This document shows positions 14,301-23,488 of a DNA stretch of 64,000 nucleotides, one piece after another (position 1 is the first letter of the stretch; each line of letters begins with the position of its first letter). Location of the stretch: positions 245,746 to 309,745 of the forward strand of contig JAQGDQ010000255.1 in NCBI GenBank assembly GCA_030141605.1, in the 5' to 3' direction. Both the position numbers and the translations under genes were made by a program. Source of the DNA: Tubiluchus corallicola (lineage: Eukaryota; Priapulida; Priapulimorpha; Priapulimorphida; Tubiluchidae). The notes beneath the pieces were generated by a model that did not search any database, was not told where the DNA came from, and worked only from the letters and a program-made list of their open reading frames with translations.

Positions 14301-17300
14301 TTGGTTTGGCATTTCGATCAGGACTGAAAAAGAATTTTATAAATTCAAAGTGTTACATTTGAGGCAATCCAAAAATGATAGTTACCCAAAATGCACTTAT
14401 ACAAAAAAAACCAAAAAAATATTTAAAAAATGGACTTCATAGCTGCAAGTTTATTACATAAAATTTGATTCTGCCTTATTAGTTAGAAGAGTTTCAGAAT
14501 CGCTAATTATTGATAAAAGCATGAAATTCTGCACAAAATGACATCTATATTAACAACTTTATCAAACAGTTTACATCTAATTTTGTTTAAAGTCATAATG
14601 TACCTATTTTGACATTCAAGCTTTTTCTACAAAGTGATTGCAGATTCTCAGACAATCAGTAAGCTTGCTAAAGTTATGAAGTTATTGTTTCTTGCTTTTA
14701 AATACAGATATTTGGAATAAGCATTTTTAAGAATTTTTTCGGTTTAATGAATGTCGTTCATGTTACCAGAGGTGAGCTCCTTGTGTTTATGATGTTTATG
14801 ACGTCCTCTAGGAAGTGCAAATGATGTTAAGTATACATTGAATCTTGAATGTCAGCAATTAGAGATACATGCTTGTTAAATTTGAAGTCTGTTCTGCTCG
14901 ATGGGACACAATTTTTTTTAATTAAGTTCGAGATCAATAGATTTGCGCACAAATATGAAACACAGTACATGATGGCTGATTAGCCTAGGACAATGGAAAC
15001 AAAGTAGCAAAATTTGCACTTGCAGATTACATAGTGAGAGTTTATTTCTGACATTCAGAGCTGAAGTAGTTTATTTTTGCAAAATGAGACTGTAATTATT
15101 AGAGAATACCACAGACAATATTGTAAATAATATATCATTGCACTGACTAAAATAGTATTGAAATGTTTCTAAAAACTGAATGTTTTTTGGTGTGCACTAG
15201 CCTAGAGAATAATATTATGAGTTGATTTCATGGAGTGTTTGTGATTAGCAATACTTAGAAAACAATAAATTATAGTTACACTTTAACTTTGGTTTGGTAG
15301 GAACCTCTGTGAATGTCAGAATGTTTGTAAAAAAAGAAAAATCATAGCTATACATCAATATCCGGATGCTAAGCAGTAAACAATAAAAGCTAACGTGAAG
15401 TAGCAACATGCATAAGTACCTTTCACTTGGAGATGCTGTACCAAAGTTTATTGCCCTTTGCGCTGGACTACTGTGAGGAGGCAGTGTAGAAGAGACTGGC
15501 TTCTTCTCGCTTAGTGCTTTTCCCGGTGAAAGCTTTCTCACTTCCCAAGCCAATGAAGTCGGTCTAGATTATTTGCAAAGGTGTTAGTATGTGACAAAAT
15601 GCAAACGAAAATAAATTACGCACAAAAATTCAACATCTATTCGTTATCAACACGCAGAATCACTTTAATGACTATAAACCAGTTTTAAGTAAAAAGCTGT
15701 TCTTTTTAATTAGTACTCACTTTTTGAATAATTAAAACCCAGCTAGATAAACTAGTTCCAAAAACATGATTGCAAATTATGCCACACTTACGCGAGTTCA
15801 CAAGAATTTCCAACTCAAAAAACATGTAGTAACCTTTTGTTTTTTCCTAGTTTTTAAAAATTTGTAGCTGTAAATAAGTATTTTATTTATCGCCTATATA
15901 TTATATGTTCAATATAGGAACCAATGCTTTTAGTTTATAAAAAAACAAAAGAAAATGCAATGAAGATTATTAATTTATAAAAAATAATATTGTTGAATGA
16001 CGAAAGGCAAAGAATTAAAAATTATCAAAGTCAACCACCCTGTTGGACATGTTGCAAATCTCAATAGGGACTGCTTTGTCTTGCTCATTGTTTAACTTAA
16101 TGAGACAATATACTTTAAAGTAATTGTGTTTTTATAATGTTGCGTCTTTGTTTCAACATAACAAGATTTTAGTAGATTTTGGCTTATGTATGCTTATACA
16201 TACCTATCATCTTCATTAGCTGTTTCGTATGCTTTCTTAAGCTTTAACCACTCAATCAATGATTTGAAATCCTTTGTGCAGCCTTCCAACATCATTATGA
16301 CTTCCTAGGACATTTTTAAACAGTTTTTTATAACGTTAATAAAAGTTCATTTAATTTAACTTGATTTAGTAATTAACTAATGAAACTGTAAACGAATCTG
16401 GTAGTAATATCATTAGAATTGCCTACAAAACAACAGATAAGGAAGAATTGTATAACTGGATTTCATACACTAAACATTCAAAATAAAATCCTGCCCCTAT
16501 GCAATAAAAAACAGTAGTAAGTAGCAATTACATGAGGCACAGACTAAGAAATGAGATAATGTGTTTTCTTAACTTTGCCATGCTCTCACAAAGCAGCATT
16601 ATATTCAAATGCACTTGGATCGAGCAGTGTAAATTATTACTTGAAGTACTACTTTTTTCAACCATTTAGAAACAAATTTTCTGTTTCCACAAATTTCATA
16701 AGCTGTACTACTGAATTGTAATTTTAGACCCCATCATTTGATATATGCAGAACAGCAAAGCGTGTAATAAGACTAAACATTATTATGAGAATGGCACAGT
16801 GTGAACTTTGACACAGGAGCAATCAATGTGAAAAGCAACAACAACAACAACAACGACAAAAAGAAAAACAATGGAATAAAACAGTACAATTTCCTCTGGA
16901 TAAAGCTGTGCAAACAATTCACAGTAGTAGAAGTGAATACCTTGCACTCAATGACGCTTTCATCTGCCTCACAAGTTTGATAAATCTCGTCGACGGCTCG
17001 TTGCAGGTTATCAAACAGGAATGCCCAATACCTCGCACGGAGGTCCTTTTTTGTTCTTTTCTCTCCAGACTTCTCCCTAGGGGAGCCCACCGACTCTCGA
17101 GAGGAATGCCTCCTCGCTTTCGGAGGCGAAGTCGAATTACTCGATCGAATTTTCTGTCGGAGAGACCTTGGTGGCAATGGCTTGTATCGAACTAGAATTG
17201 CAAAATATTTAGGAAAGTTAAACTATAAGTAAGAATGTTCACCATGCAATTTAAAACAGGAATCTTTTACAACATGCATTGCTGTATCGTGTTTTCATAA

Positions 17301-18599
17301 TGTACAAAGCAGGGATGTTACCGAAACTGAAATTACAAACCGAAACCGAAGTTTATAAAACATACGAAACCGATACCGAAAGAAACCAAACCGAAGTCAT
17401 TTTTGCAAAATCAACTACTATCAAAAGTGAAAAAACACTGAAATAAATAAAATACATTGGTTTTGCTTGTTTGTTTATATTTTGCTCTGACACAAGCTTG
17501 ATGAAGTAGCTAGGCAAAAAGCCAAAAAAGTAGAACAACATTTATGGTTAAAGACTGTAGCGGATAGCCCTATAGGCTGAAGCCTAAGGCCCGGGATCAA
17601 AAGGGGCCCGGCAAAATAAAACGAAAAATTTTTTTATATAGTCCTAGTCCACAACTCAAGGATCAAGAAGATATAATTTTTATCACAATCAGTGGACAAA
17701 AACTCACAAAATTAAACAAACAAATGTCAAGCGACGAGAGATCCACAAAAACACGTCAGCTCAGCAGTGTAGCAACATTTAAAAGGCCCGTTCCAATAAT
17801 ATAAAGTTAATATTTGTTTGGTTCAAATTGCGCTTTGATATTTCGGTTCATTGTGCTTGGAAACCGAAAAGCTTCACAGTCATCAGCACTGAAGATATGC
17901 CGCATTACCGTAAAAATCTGTATGAACCCGTGCTGAGAACGTTTTAAAATGGAAGTAACAAATAAAATAGAATTAGCTTAAAAACATAGAAACAAAAAGC
18001 CTATGAAAAGATTTATATAAGTGATCAAATTTGATAAATTTATCATACCCTCTGTACTGACTTCCTCAACAGGAACACTCCAGGTAATCAAATTCCGAGC
18101 TGTCCTCCCCTCTTCGACAAGAATCTTGCGAACATCCCGGCTTCCCAGAGACTATAAAAGGAAATAAAAAAACAATATCGGCAAACCGCAACCACAGTTC
18201 TAAACGATGTAAACTATGTGTTACTTAAAAACTTACAAAATTTTGAAAAACCTGTTATTTTGTCTAGAAGAAAATTGTACACACAGAAAAATTAACTCTG
18301 ATTTCAGTAGTGGCTGTAAGCGTGGAATCTAAAACTGAATACTATCAGGTCTTGCTTACCTCTGTTCGAGTCGGAGTCGGCCGAGCAGGCAACGACGAGG
18401 ATATATTCGTATCAAGAGGTTCATTTAATGGTGGCACTTGGCCTCTTTTGCTGACAGGGATGTTCTCATCGCTGCCAGTATCATTTGCTTTTGTCTGCAA
18501 CTGACTCTTGTTTTTCTTGTGATTCAAATTTCTTAGGACTGGTCCATTTTGAAGAGAGTTATTCCTTCGTTTTCGATCTCCGTTGTTACTTTTTATCAT
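816..18599 (-). CDS. SCAPER: SCAPER orthologue (S-phase cyclin A-associated protein in the ER), 5' 19 coding exons, 3' end outside window
   Basis: Coding exons in transcript order: 18360-18599, 18049-18151, 16941-17191, 16204-16304, 15420-15563, 14040-14323, 12427-13061, 11739-11927, 10998-11067, 10507-10730, 9444-9584, 8192-8347, 7576-7718, 7369-7450, 5410-5565, 4255-4353, 3126-3256, 2352-2420, 816-942. They total 3345 nt (1115 codons) with continuous phase and GT-AG borders. Blocks recognisable from human SCAPER are, in order: GRTARNLI; DLRARYWAFLFDN; PTSLAWEVRKLSPG; GWETVQRKK; MHEKLSSPSRKR; VNEIAFINSLEAQNKR; ERRKALEAER; VEELQKKIQ; a C-x2-C-x12-H-x5-H zinc finger at residues 967-989; and ALDRCLLELNRLLEK. 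In mammals the protein binds cyclin A and associates with the ER. The helical C-terminal part found in human SCAPER is not in the window. The gene is intact as far as it can be read. Confidence 0.95.
1047..1219. repeat. Dispersed repeat, copy 1 of a pair with 4720-4881
   Basis: This roughly 170-nt stretch aligns in the same orientation with 4720-4881, sharing for example ATTTCTG, TTAAATAATAGATTAAAA, TGATGACAT and GAACATAATTTT in order. It lies in the SCAPER intron between exons 18 and 19 and has no coding potential. Confidence 0.6.
2352..2420 (-). CDS. SCAPER: SCAPER coding exon 18
   Basis: A 69-nt exon encoding GSEYESSLATKVQPSIDTP and NKIK. Human has KEYESLMETKNSGSDSP in the same place. Acceptor TTACAG, donor GTAAGG. 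Confidence 0.88.
3126..3256 (-). CDS. SCAPER: SCAPER coding exon 17
   Basis: It encodes ESYNLKHIVDAPSDAPAQAR and then a basic DKERQKALRKRCKKIRLKM stretch. It aligns with human LKKYIIDIVVESTAPAEAL and the following basic helix. Confidence 0.92.
3593..3970. mobile_element. hAT-like miniature inverted-repeat element
   Basis: The ends are TAGGGATGAG (left) and TAAGGGTGAG (right, reverse complemented), matching the hAT style of terminal repeat. The flanks are GTAAAAAT (3585-3592) and GTAAAAAG (3971-3978), a 7-of-8 target duplication. The interior is TTCGAATTC-rich and non-coding. It sits in SCAPER intron 16. Confidence 0.65.
4255..4353 (-). CDS. SCAPER: SCAPER coding exon 16 (second half of zinc finger)
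   Basis: It encodes ISSELHLMSHLRGQKHQNEV and completes C-x2-C-x12-H-x5-H with histidines 983 and 989. Human reads ISSEVYLFSHVKGRKHQQAV. The donor is GTACTT, a weak site. Confidence 0.95.
4720..4881. repeat. Dispersed repeat, copy 2 of a pair with 1047-1219
   Basis: It is a diverged direct copy of the repeat at 1047-1219, located in SCAPER intron 15. The family was not recognised. Confidence 0.6.
5410..5565 (-). CDS. SCAPER: SCAPER coding exon 15 (first half of zinc finger)
   Basis: It opens with QSESARRHTEILEQIKEKA and ends PKLLPYDTKKLCTVCSVL. Human has PKLTPYERKKQCSLCNVL. The two zinc-binding cysteines are residues 967 and 970 of this model. The intron falls inside the finger. Confidence 0.94.
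6906..7359. mobile_element. hAT-like miniature element with perfect 8-bp target duplication
   Basis: The element is 6914-7351, flanked by identical AAAGCAAC at 6906-6913 and 7352-7359. Its left end is CAGGGATGTCAAAC and its right end, reverse complemented, is TAGGGATGTTAACT. Similarity of the ends continues inward through a GATACGATA/GATATGTATCGATA stretch. No transposase is encoded, so it is non-autonomous. It lies just downstream of the exon 14 donor of SCAPER. Confidence 0.8.
7369..7450 (-). CDS. SCAPER: SCAPER coding exon 14
   Basis: It encodes DREQRLSAMNAAHQANVEEL followed by QKKIQQK, matching human DREERLAALTAAQQEAMEEL. A hAT-like element begins only 18 nt inside the following intron. 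Confidence 0.95.
7576..7718 (-). CDS. SCAPER: SCAPER coding exon 13 (charged helix)
   Basis: It encodes ERRKALEAERMARLQEMQEK, then a KDAKIEQQQQEKEKERQEAA stretch and REKAR. It continues the human block ERKRALEAERQARVEEL. The acceptor is TATAG and the donor GTAATG. Confidence 0.94.
8192..8347 (-). CDS. SCAPER: SCAPER coding exon 12 (charged helix)
   Basis: It encodes VNEIAFINSLEAQNKRMDVL followed by a Glu/Arg/Ala helix. Human has VNEIAFINTLEAQNKRHDVL, almost identical. The exon is 52 codons, phase 0 to 0. Confidence 0.96.
9444..9584 (-). CDS. SCAPER: SCAPER coding exon 11 (charged helix)
   Basis: A 47-codon phase-0 exon encoding VEEVRAYKEELLAQRRIDME and EKLERAKEKRQEQ. It belongs to the long Glu/Lys/Arg-rich helix seen in human SCAPER (KWKEELLDQRRRMMEEKL). 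Confidence 0.93.
10507..10730 (-). CDS. SCAPER: SCAPER coding exon 10
   Basis: It encodes SWADIVEGAEIESRAPGR, then ALQMHEKLSSPSRKR, then a helical segment. Human SCAPER has SWGDIVEEE and GIHMHEKLSSPSRKR. This block is strongly diagnostic. Confidence 0.96.
10998..11067 (-). CDS. SCAPER: SCAPER coding exon 9
   Basis: A 70-nt exon reading ISVSESTGDRDPKDWNDIVA followed by QYD. Its DWNDIVAQYD corresponds to human DWNDVLADYE. It is supported by phase continuity and by acceptor and donor sites. Confidence 0.9.
11296..11390. repeat. CAA/CAG trinucleotide array
   Basis: About 95 nt of CAA units with a short CAG block, in SCAPER intron 8. The apparent poly-Cys frame on the other strand is only this array read through. 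Confidence 0.95.
11739..11927 (-). CDS. SCAPER: SCAPER coding exon 8
   Basis: This acidic exon encodes LEQEHEQALQSAIRQEESLT and KELEQEEKKEIIVDTETDEA. It matches the human segment around IASAIAEEEQLTREIEAEE and IETDNDSD. Confidence 0.93.
12427..13061 (-). CDS. SCAPER: SCAPER coding exon 7 (large)
   Basis: At 635 nt this is the largest exon. It opens with DDDNDGWETVQRKKETRPKV (human DAEGWETVQRGRP). About 200 divergent, polar, probably disordered residues follow. Acceptor TTACAG, donor GTAAGT. Confidence 0.93.
14040..14323 (-). CDS. SCAPER: SCAPER coding exon 6
   Basis: This is a low-complexity Ser/Thr/Lys-rich exon that contains the short conserved motif TWADKVKGS (human SWADKVKA). Phase is consistent with both neighbours. 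The donor GTAAGT is strong. Confidence 0.88.
15420..15563 (-). CDS. SCAPER: SCAPER coding exon 5
   Basis: It encodes PTSLAWEVRKLSPGKALSEK and then a Ser/Pro-rich stretch containing RAINFGTASPSE. Human SCAPER has SLAWEVKKMSPG and RRSLNFGGS in the same order. Confidence 0.94.
16204..16304 (-). CDS. SCAPER: SCAPER coding exon 4
   Basis: It encodes EVIMMLEGCTKDFKSLIEWL followed by KLKKAYETANEDD. This aligns with human EVLMMLDNYVRDFKALIDWIQ and is contiguous with exon 3. Acceptor CCTAG, donor GTATGT. Confidence 0.95.
16941..17191 (-). CDS. SCAPER: SCAPER coding exon 3 (N-terminal conserved domain)
   Basis: A basic Ser/Pro-rich stretch is followed by DLRARYWAFLFDNLQRAVDE and IYQTCEADESVIECK, nearly identical to human SCAPER. 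It is the most diagnostic block of the gene (residues about 164-198). The donor is GTATTC. Confidence 0.96.
17310..17420. mobile_element. Fragment of a hAT-like element rich in AACCGAAAC
   Basis: It starts CAGGGATGTTACCGAAAC, a hAT-style end, followed by repeated AAACCGAAACCGAA units. No matching right end or target duplication was found, so it is probably truncated or interrupted by the GGGCCC-containing insertion near 17560. Confidence 0.4.
17560..17612. repeat. Dispersed GGGCCC-rich repeat, copy 1
   Basis: It reads GGATAGCCCTATAGGCTGAA, then GCCTAAGGCCCGGG and GGGGCCCGG. A diverged inverted copy lies at 49252-49310 in a CLCA intron. The full extent of the element is not clear. Confidence 0.45.
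18049..18151 (-). CDS. SCAPER: SCAPER coding exon 2
   Basis: It reads SLGSRDVRKILVEEGRTARN followed by LITWSVPVEE. This matches the human block around VRRIVAEEGRTARNLIAWSV. The acceptor is TATAG, the donor GTATGA, and the exon leaves phase 1. Confidence 0.93.
18360..18599 (-). CDS. SCAPER: SCAPER coding exon 1
   Basis: The start ATG is at 18597-18599. The two codons just upstream of GCG TTC are in-frame TAA TAA, which fixes this as the first usable start. It encodes 80 polar, low-complexity residues with no family block. The donor is GTAAGC at phase 0. A TGCAG at about 18631 on the gene strand could be the acceptor of a 5' UTR exon. Confidence 0.85.
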
Positions 18600-18631
18600 C
18601 GCGAATTATTAGCGCTTAGCCCATTCCTGCA

Positions 18632-21600
18632 TGAAATGATGGATTACCACTTAGTAGTACAATCATTCGATACCAATAAAAATGAAAATTATGTAGTAAA
18701 GAAAGGTATCATACACTGAGAAAAAATACTCCAGCAAAATGGCTTCAGCAATCTATAGTAACACTGACATGCAACGTCAATGACGAAAGTTACATTCACA
18801 GCGCTCATTGTTGTGAAGAGTGCAGAAGCTGTTTTAGTTGGCTGAACAAGGTCAACTGACAGTGTGATTCTTAATGCTCAAAGAAGAGAGAAATTATATT
18901 GGTGCGCTGAACAAGTTTCAAGGAGTTAATATTTATACGTGAAAAAGTGAATAAAAATATTAACTATATACCCGCATTGCCTTACAAAACTAAATGGATA
19001 GTTTTGAGTGTCTTATGAATCCAAAATTTTTTTTAGTATTTCATGCAACTCAAAATGTGTGCTTTAGAAACAGTCATCTAAATCAAGAACACAAAACGTG
19101 AATGGTTGTCGTGAAAGTATATCAAGTGAAAAACTGACCGATTTCAAAGGGCAACAATACTTAGTAATATCCAATGTTTCACCTTGCATTAAACACTAGC
19201 TTATTTCTTAACAGCAAAAAGAATAAACAGCACATAGTTACAGTCCAAGTGTAAGATGTTTCACATAAATGTTGATATAGCTATGAGGAAAATCCAAAAC
19301 AATGCTCACACGATTTTTTTTATTACTTTCACTAAATTTTATTTTCCCAGTTCAAAAGCACTTAGGAGTTTATGTTTTTTATTTGTATGTGTATACCAAC
19401 TCTAAATAAAATTTTATCTTTTATCTAAGGATATATGGATTTCATACTATAGTAAACTTTGATTATGTACGATTAAGAAATTAATAAAATCCTGTTATTG
19501 TTGAAATTTAGTCAGGTTCTTATGTTATTTAATATTCACATAGATATGATTACCAATTTAACATAGATTATTACTGTCGATAGACAGGGCGAAACCTATA
19601 TGTAGGCTTTTTGCTCACAGTTATCTCTTTTGCTTATTATCTTTCGTGTGGAAGTGCTACCTACCAGCAAATGTCATGGTATGGTTAGGAAGCAATTTGT
19701 ACAATCAAAATTTTAAATTTATATATCACGTAATAAGAGAAAACATAGAGCAAACGCGGTAAAAAAACCTGATATATTAATAACACAACTAGCGTGGACG
19801 GTACTAACCAACCATGACTTAACTAACCAGCTTACCACTTTGGTTTTTCGACGGATTGGTAATTTTGTTGTATAACTATTAGCTATTTCGCACAAATACA
19901 GGAAGTGCTACAGTGTATAGATCAAATTATTAACTTAATCACTATAAGTTTTAAATTAAAAGTGAAAAAATACAATTATTGTATCACGTTATAAGCGAGT
20001 TACACATTTTGTTTACCTGCAATAAAGGGATTCTTTATTACATTTAAAAATTTCCCAATGTTATAACGCACCCCTTAGTCACTAATACTCGCCATCGTCA
20101 CGAACTGAATGCATATTAGTTCAAAACACTGACATTGTAGTTTGTACTAGCAGTACAGAAGATGCTTGTTTTTTAGCATTAAAGCTAAGGTACAGTAATT
20201 GTAATTATAAACTGTCGTCAGGAAAATTTCGTTTGGTACACAAACTGGATGTTGTTTAGAACATTAATTGTAGTTCTGTCGGAAATAGGGAATTAATTTT
20301 CCTTATTATCCTTAGGCTAAATATTGTATGGTATATATATATATATGTGTGTGTAATGTATATATTTGTATTTGCATGGTTTAACAATGATTAGCAAATG
20401 TTATATAATGTTGATAATTGTGAGGTAAAGCCTTGCAGTTTTGGGAATCTTAAAAGTGATTGTGTTATGAATGGAACAACTCTTCAAATGATCTTGGTAT
20501 GATAATAACATCGTACTGTTATTATGATGTTATTGGTATGAAACTTGAAATTTTCCCAGTAATGTGTTTCCTCTGTTAAGAAAGCAAACAAGATTTTAGG
20601 GATGACAAAGCAGCACGTCGTTTCTAGAAATGAAGAAATTATATTGAAATTATACATTGGTTATACATTATACATGCATACATTTACCTCATCTAGAATA
20701 GTGTGTGCAGCTTTAGAATCCCCATTATCAGAAAGGTATATTTCTTATGGAAGGTGTGCACGTATTTCAAATTACACCTTCAAAATAAAAAATGCAATAA
20801 CAAAATTTGGTTGTTATTAATAAAATTTTCAATATTTTTAGTCATGTTGCAATTCAGATGTGGGTTAAAGTTCTGCAGCATATGACGTATCCTGAAACTT
20901 ACTGATCATCATCATCAGCAACATCACTACCATCTATACCATCTTCACAATCATCATTGCAGATAGGACACTCTTTCAATGACTGATTTAATTTGGTTCA
21001 TTGATTCTTGATTTTATGTAAAATATTGATGATATTTTTGAAGGAAACTGAAAGTAACAGTGATTATTTGAAATAGGTACAACTAGACGAACATCGAAAA
21101 GCATTTAATGCGACTATTGAGTCTTTTCGTATTGTTTACAGCTATTGTTACCTCGTTATCCGCGCTAAATATGGCCAATTAAGACACTTCTGTGGGATAT
21201 GCCTCATCTTAGAGGGCTGTTCTTGAAAATCAGCAATATTTCCATTTAAGCAATGTTAGCTAGTCCATGACGTAGAGTGCTGTATCTCAGCTTTCAGTGG
21301 TTTAAATGTATAAAGTTTGGCATTCTGCAAGTCTGTACCCATCACTCAGTGGCAGTTGGATCTAAAACCAATTCACTATTAAGGAAACCCGAAGGCGTGT
21401 CCAAGAGACTCTAAACTTTGCAGAATAGCTGGAGAGAGCAGTGCAGAAGAACAAAACTACCTGGAAGCAGTTTTCCCGATCATCTGTCTGTTTACTAACA
21501 AGGTCGAGCTTGGTTTACTATAATAGTTTTGTGTGGCAAAAATGTTTTACTACTTTTGGTCAATATTATTAAGCCATACAGATTACCACAGATTTGTGCA

Positions 21601-22942
21601 ATAATTTCAAAAGTATACACACTAGTCTGCAAGAGTTTCATTATCAAACATTGTAATAATATTTGTTTTATCGGTAATTGTTTTGTTTGTCTGGAGTGTC
21701 ACTATGACGTTGTAGGTTTTTTCTTGAACTGTATGTATTTTTGGCACTAATAAATAAATACATTGTCAACAGGCAACGCTATTCCTTGTAATAACTCTTG
21801 CTGGAAATTGTGCAACACTAGCATAGGTACCCACAGTAAACAAACGTTACTAAGTTTTTATAGTTATCTCTGGTTCACTAGAAACACAGATAAACAGAAC
21901 AGATGTTTTCTGTACTGGGATTCCACTATTTTAGTGATTATTTGTTGTTTGTTGTGGAAGTTCCTGTGCCATGTATCCTGGCATTGTAATTTTGTTTCAT
22001 TAATGACAGTGTATTATAGTATAAAATTACATTATTATCATCTTTAGTGACTTAAAGTTTTTACTTTTCACCTGAAGCCAGTACTTAAAACATCACGAGT
22101 TTCATTGCTCTTCCGCGGGATACCATATTTACCATTAATTTACTTCACATCAAACAATCTTTATCATTTTTTCATCAATGTACGCAATCAAAACATGATT
22201 TTATTGACTAAAATATCAGTAGTGATGCTCAAATCTGGTTATCGTGTAATAATTTTTCACGTCACCCAAACTAGAAAACGTTTTAGCAGTGTTGATGACG
22301 GAACAGTGGTACTTATTGTTCTATTATAACGTGTTTCATTACAGATGCTACAGAACACAGATGTTTTTTGTGTGAAATGATTTTACTGATCATTAAAACA
22401 GGCAATATCCAGATTCTCAGTTTCCTATGAATACTACACAGTAAAAAAAAACATAATATGCCTTTCGTCATCAGATTCTAACAGCCAGGACACAGGTATA
22501 TAAAAAAATCTAGCAAACATTTTCAAATATGTAAATATTACAAGTGAACGCAAAAAATGTTGCTTTAATACAAATATTTATGCATAATTTATCAAATGCT
22601 AACATATACGAATATAGGAATAAGCTGATGCCGCAACTAGGCGGCACAGCTTGTGGTCGGTCAGGCCTTTAAGAAGCACCAAGATAATTTTGACCCAGGT
22701 TAGGCCAGTCGTTCCTACAGGCACTTGATCAGCAGAGAGAAAGAGAAAAGGATATTGCAAAAGGTTAAAGCAGCAGTGCTAGCAGAGACCTCAAGTGTTG
22801 CACAGTAGGAACTAATCAGCGACAGCGCAGAAATCTATCAACCACGACTACGATACCAACTACATAACGTTACAGTCGAGAAATATTAGCTGCTGGTCCA
22901 AATGGGTCCACCATCTTAAACATGCACACGAAATAATCCTTT
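18632..22942. other. Intergenic stretch between tropomyosin 3' end and SCAPER 5' end
   Basis: About 4.3 kb of AT-rich DNA with only short, low-complexity open frames and no recognised exon. The SCAPER promoter should lie at its right-hand start just above 18600, but no convincing TATA box or initiator was seen. A short (TA)n(TG)n run is at 20332-20355. Confidence 0.6.
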
Positions 22943-22948
22943 TTTATT
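22943..22948 (-). terminator. Candidate poly(A) signal of tropomyosin
   Basis: On the gene strand this is AATAAA, the clearest such site downstream of the 23406 stop. It would give a 3' UTR of about 460-480 nt. A second AATAAA-like site follows closely in the same AT-rich stretch. Confidence 0.4.
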
Positions 22949-23405
22949 TGTATTTTTTATTTTCTTTTTCCAACTTTTTACAACAACCAGCTCTGGAACG
23001 TGGTTTTGTGTTGGGAAAAAGTATCACCAACACCAGCTGGCATTCTCCTCTTTGCACCAACTCCGCTCAGGCGGGCGTCGGGCACGCAATTATAATACAT
23101 GATCTTTTACAGAAAAAAGACACTAACAGATTTACACACAAAAAAATCGCACAACATATAAATTACTTAGTTCGGTACTTTACTTGAAAGCACCCAAGAT
23201 GTACTAGACTTTGATACAGAACACATGAATTGCAATTTGTGAGAAATACTGTAAAACTAAAGTTCATGAAAGATATGCTAGAGATATATAAAGACAGGTC
23301 GAAGCCATTTAGACTCCAGATAAAGAAACAGCACAGCAGAGGAAAAAGCCCAAATGGAAGATGCTGACGTAAAGAGAGGTTTGTTCAACGTTGATTGGCA
23401 GTAGT

Positions 23406-23488
23406 TTAATATCCAGAAAGTTCCTGGAAGGTAAGATCCAACTCCTCGCTGATAGCTTTGTACTTTTCTTTCTCGTGGACGAGTTCGT
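23406..23488 (-). CDS. TPM: Tropomyosin exon 9a (standard C-terminus)
   Basis: 83 nt including the TAA at 23406-23408. It reads [20 protein letters not shown] then FQELSGY, nearly the nematode/arthropod muscle-type end that overlaps the next tropomyosin and contacts troponin T. Confidence 0.97.
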
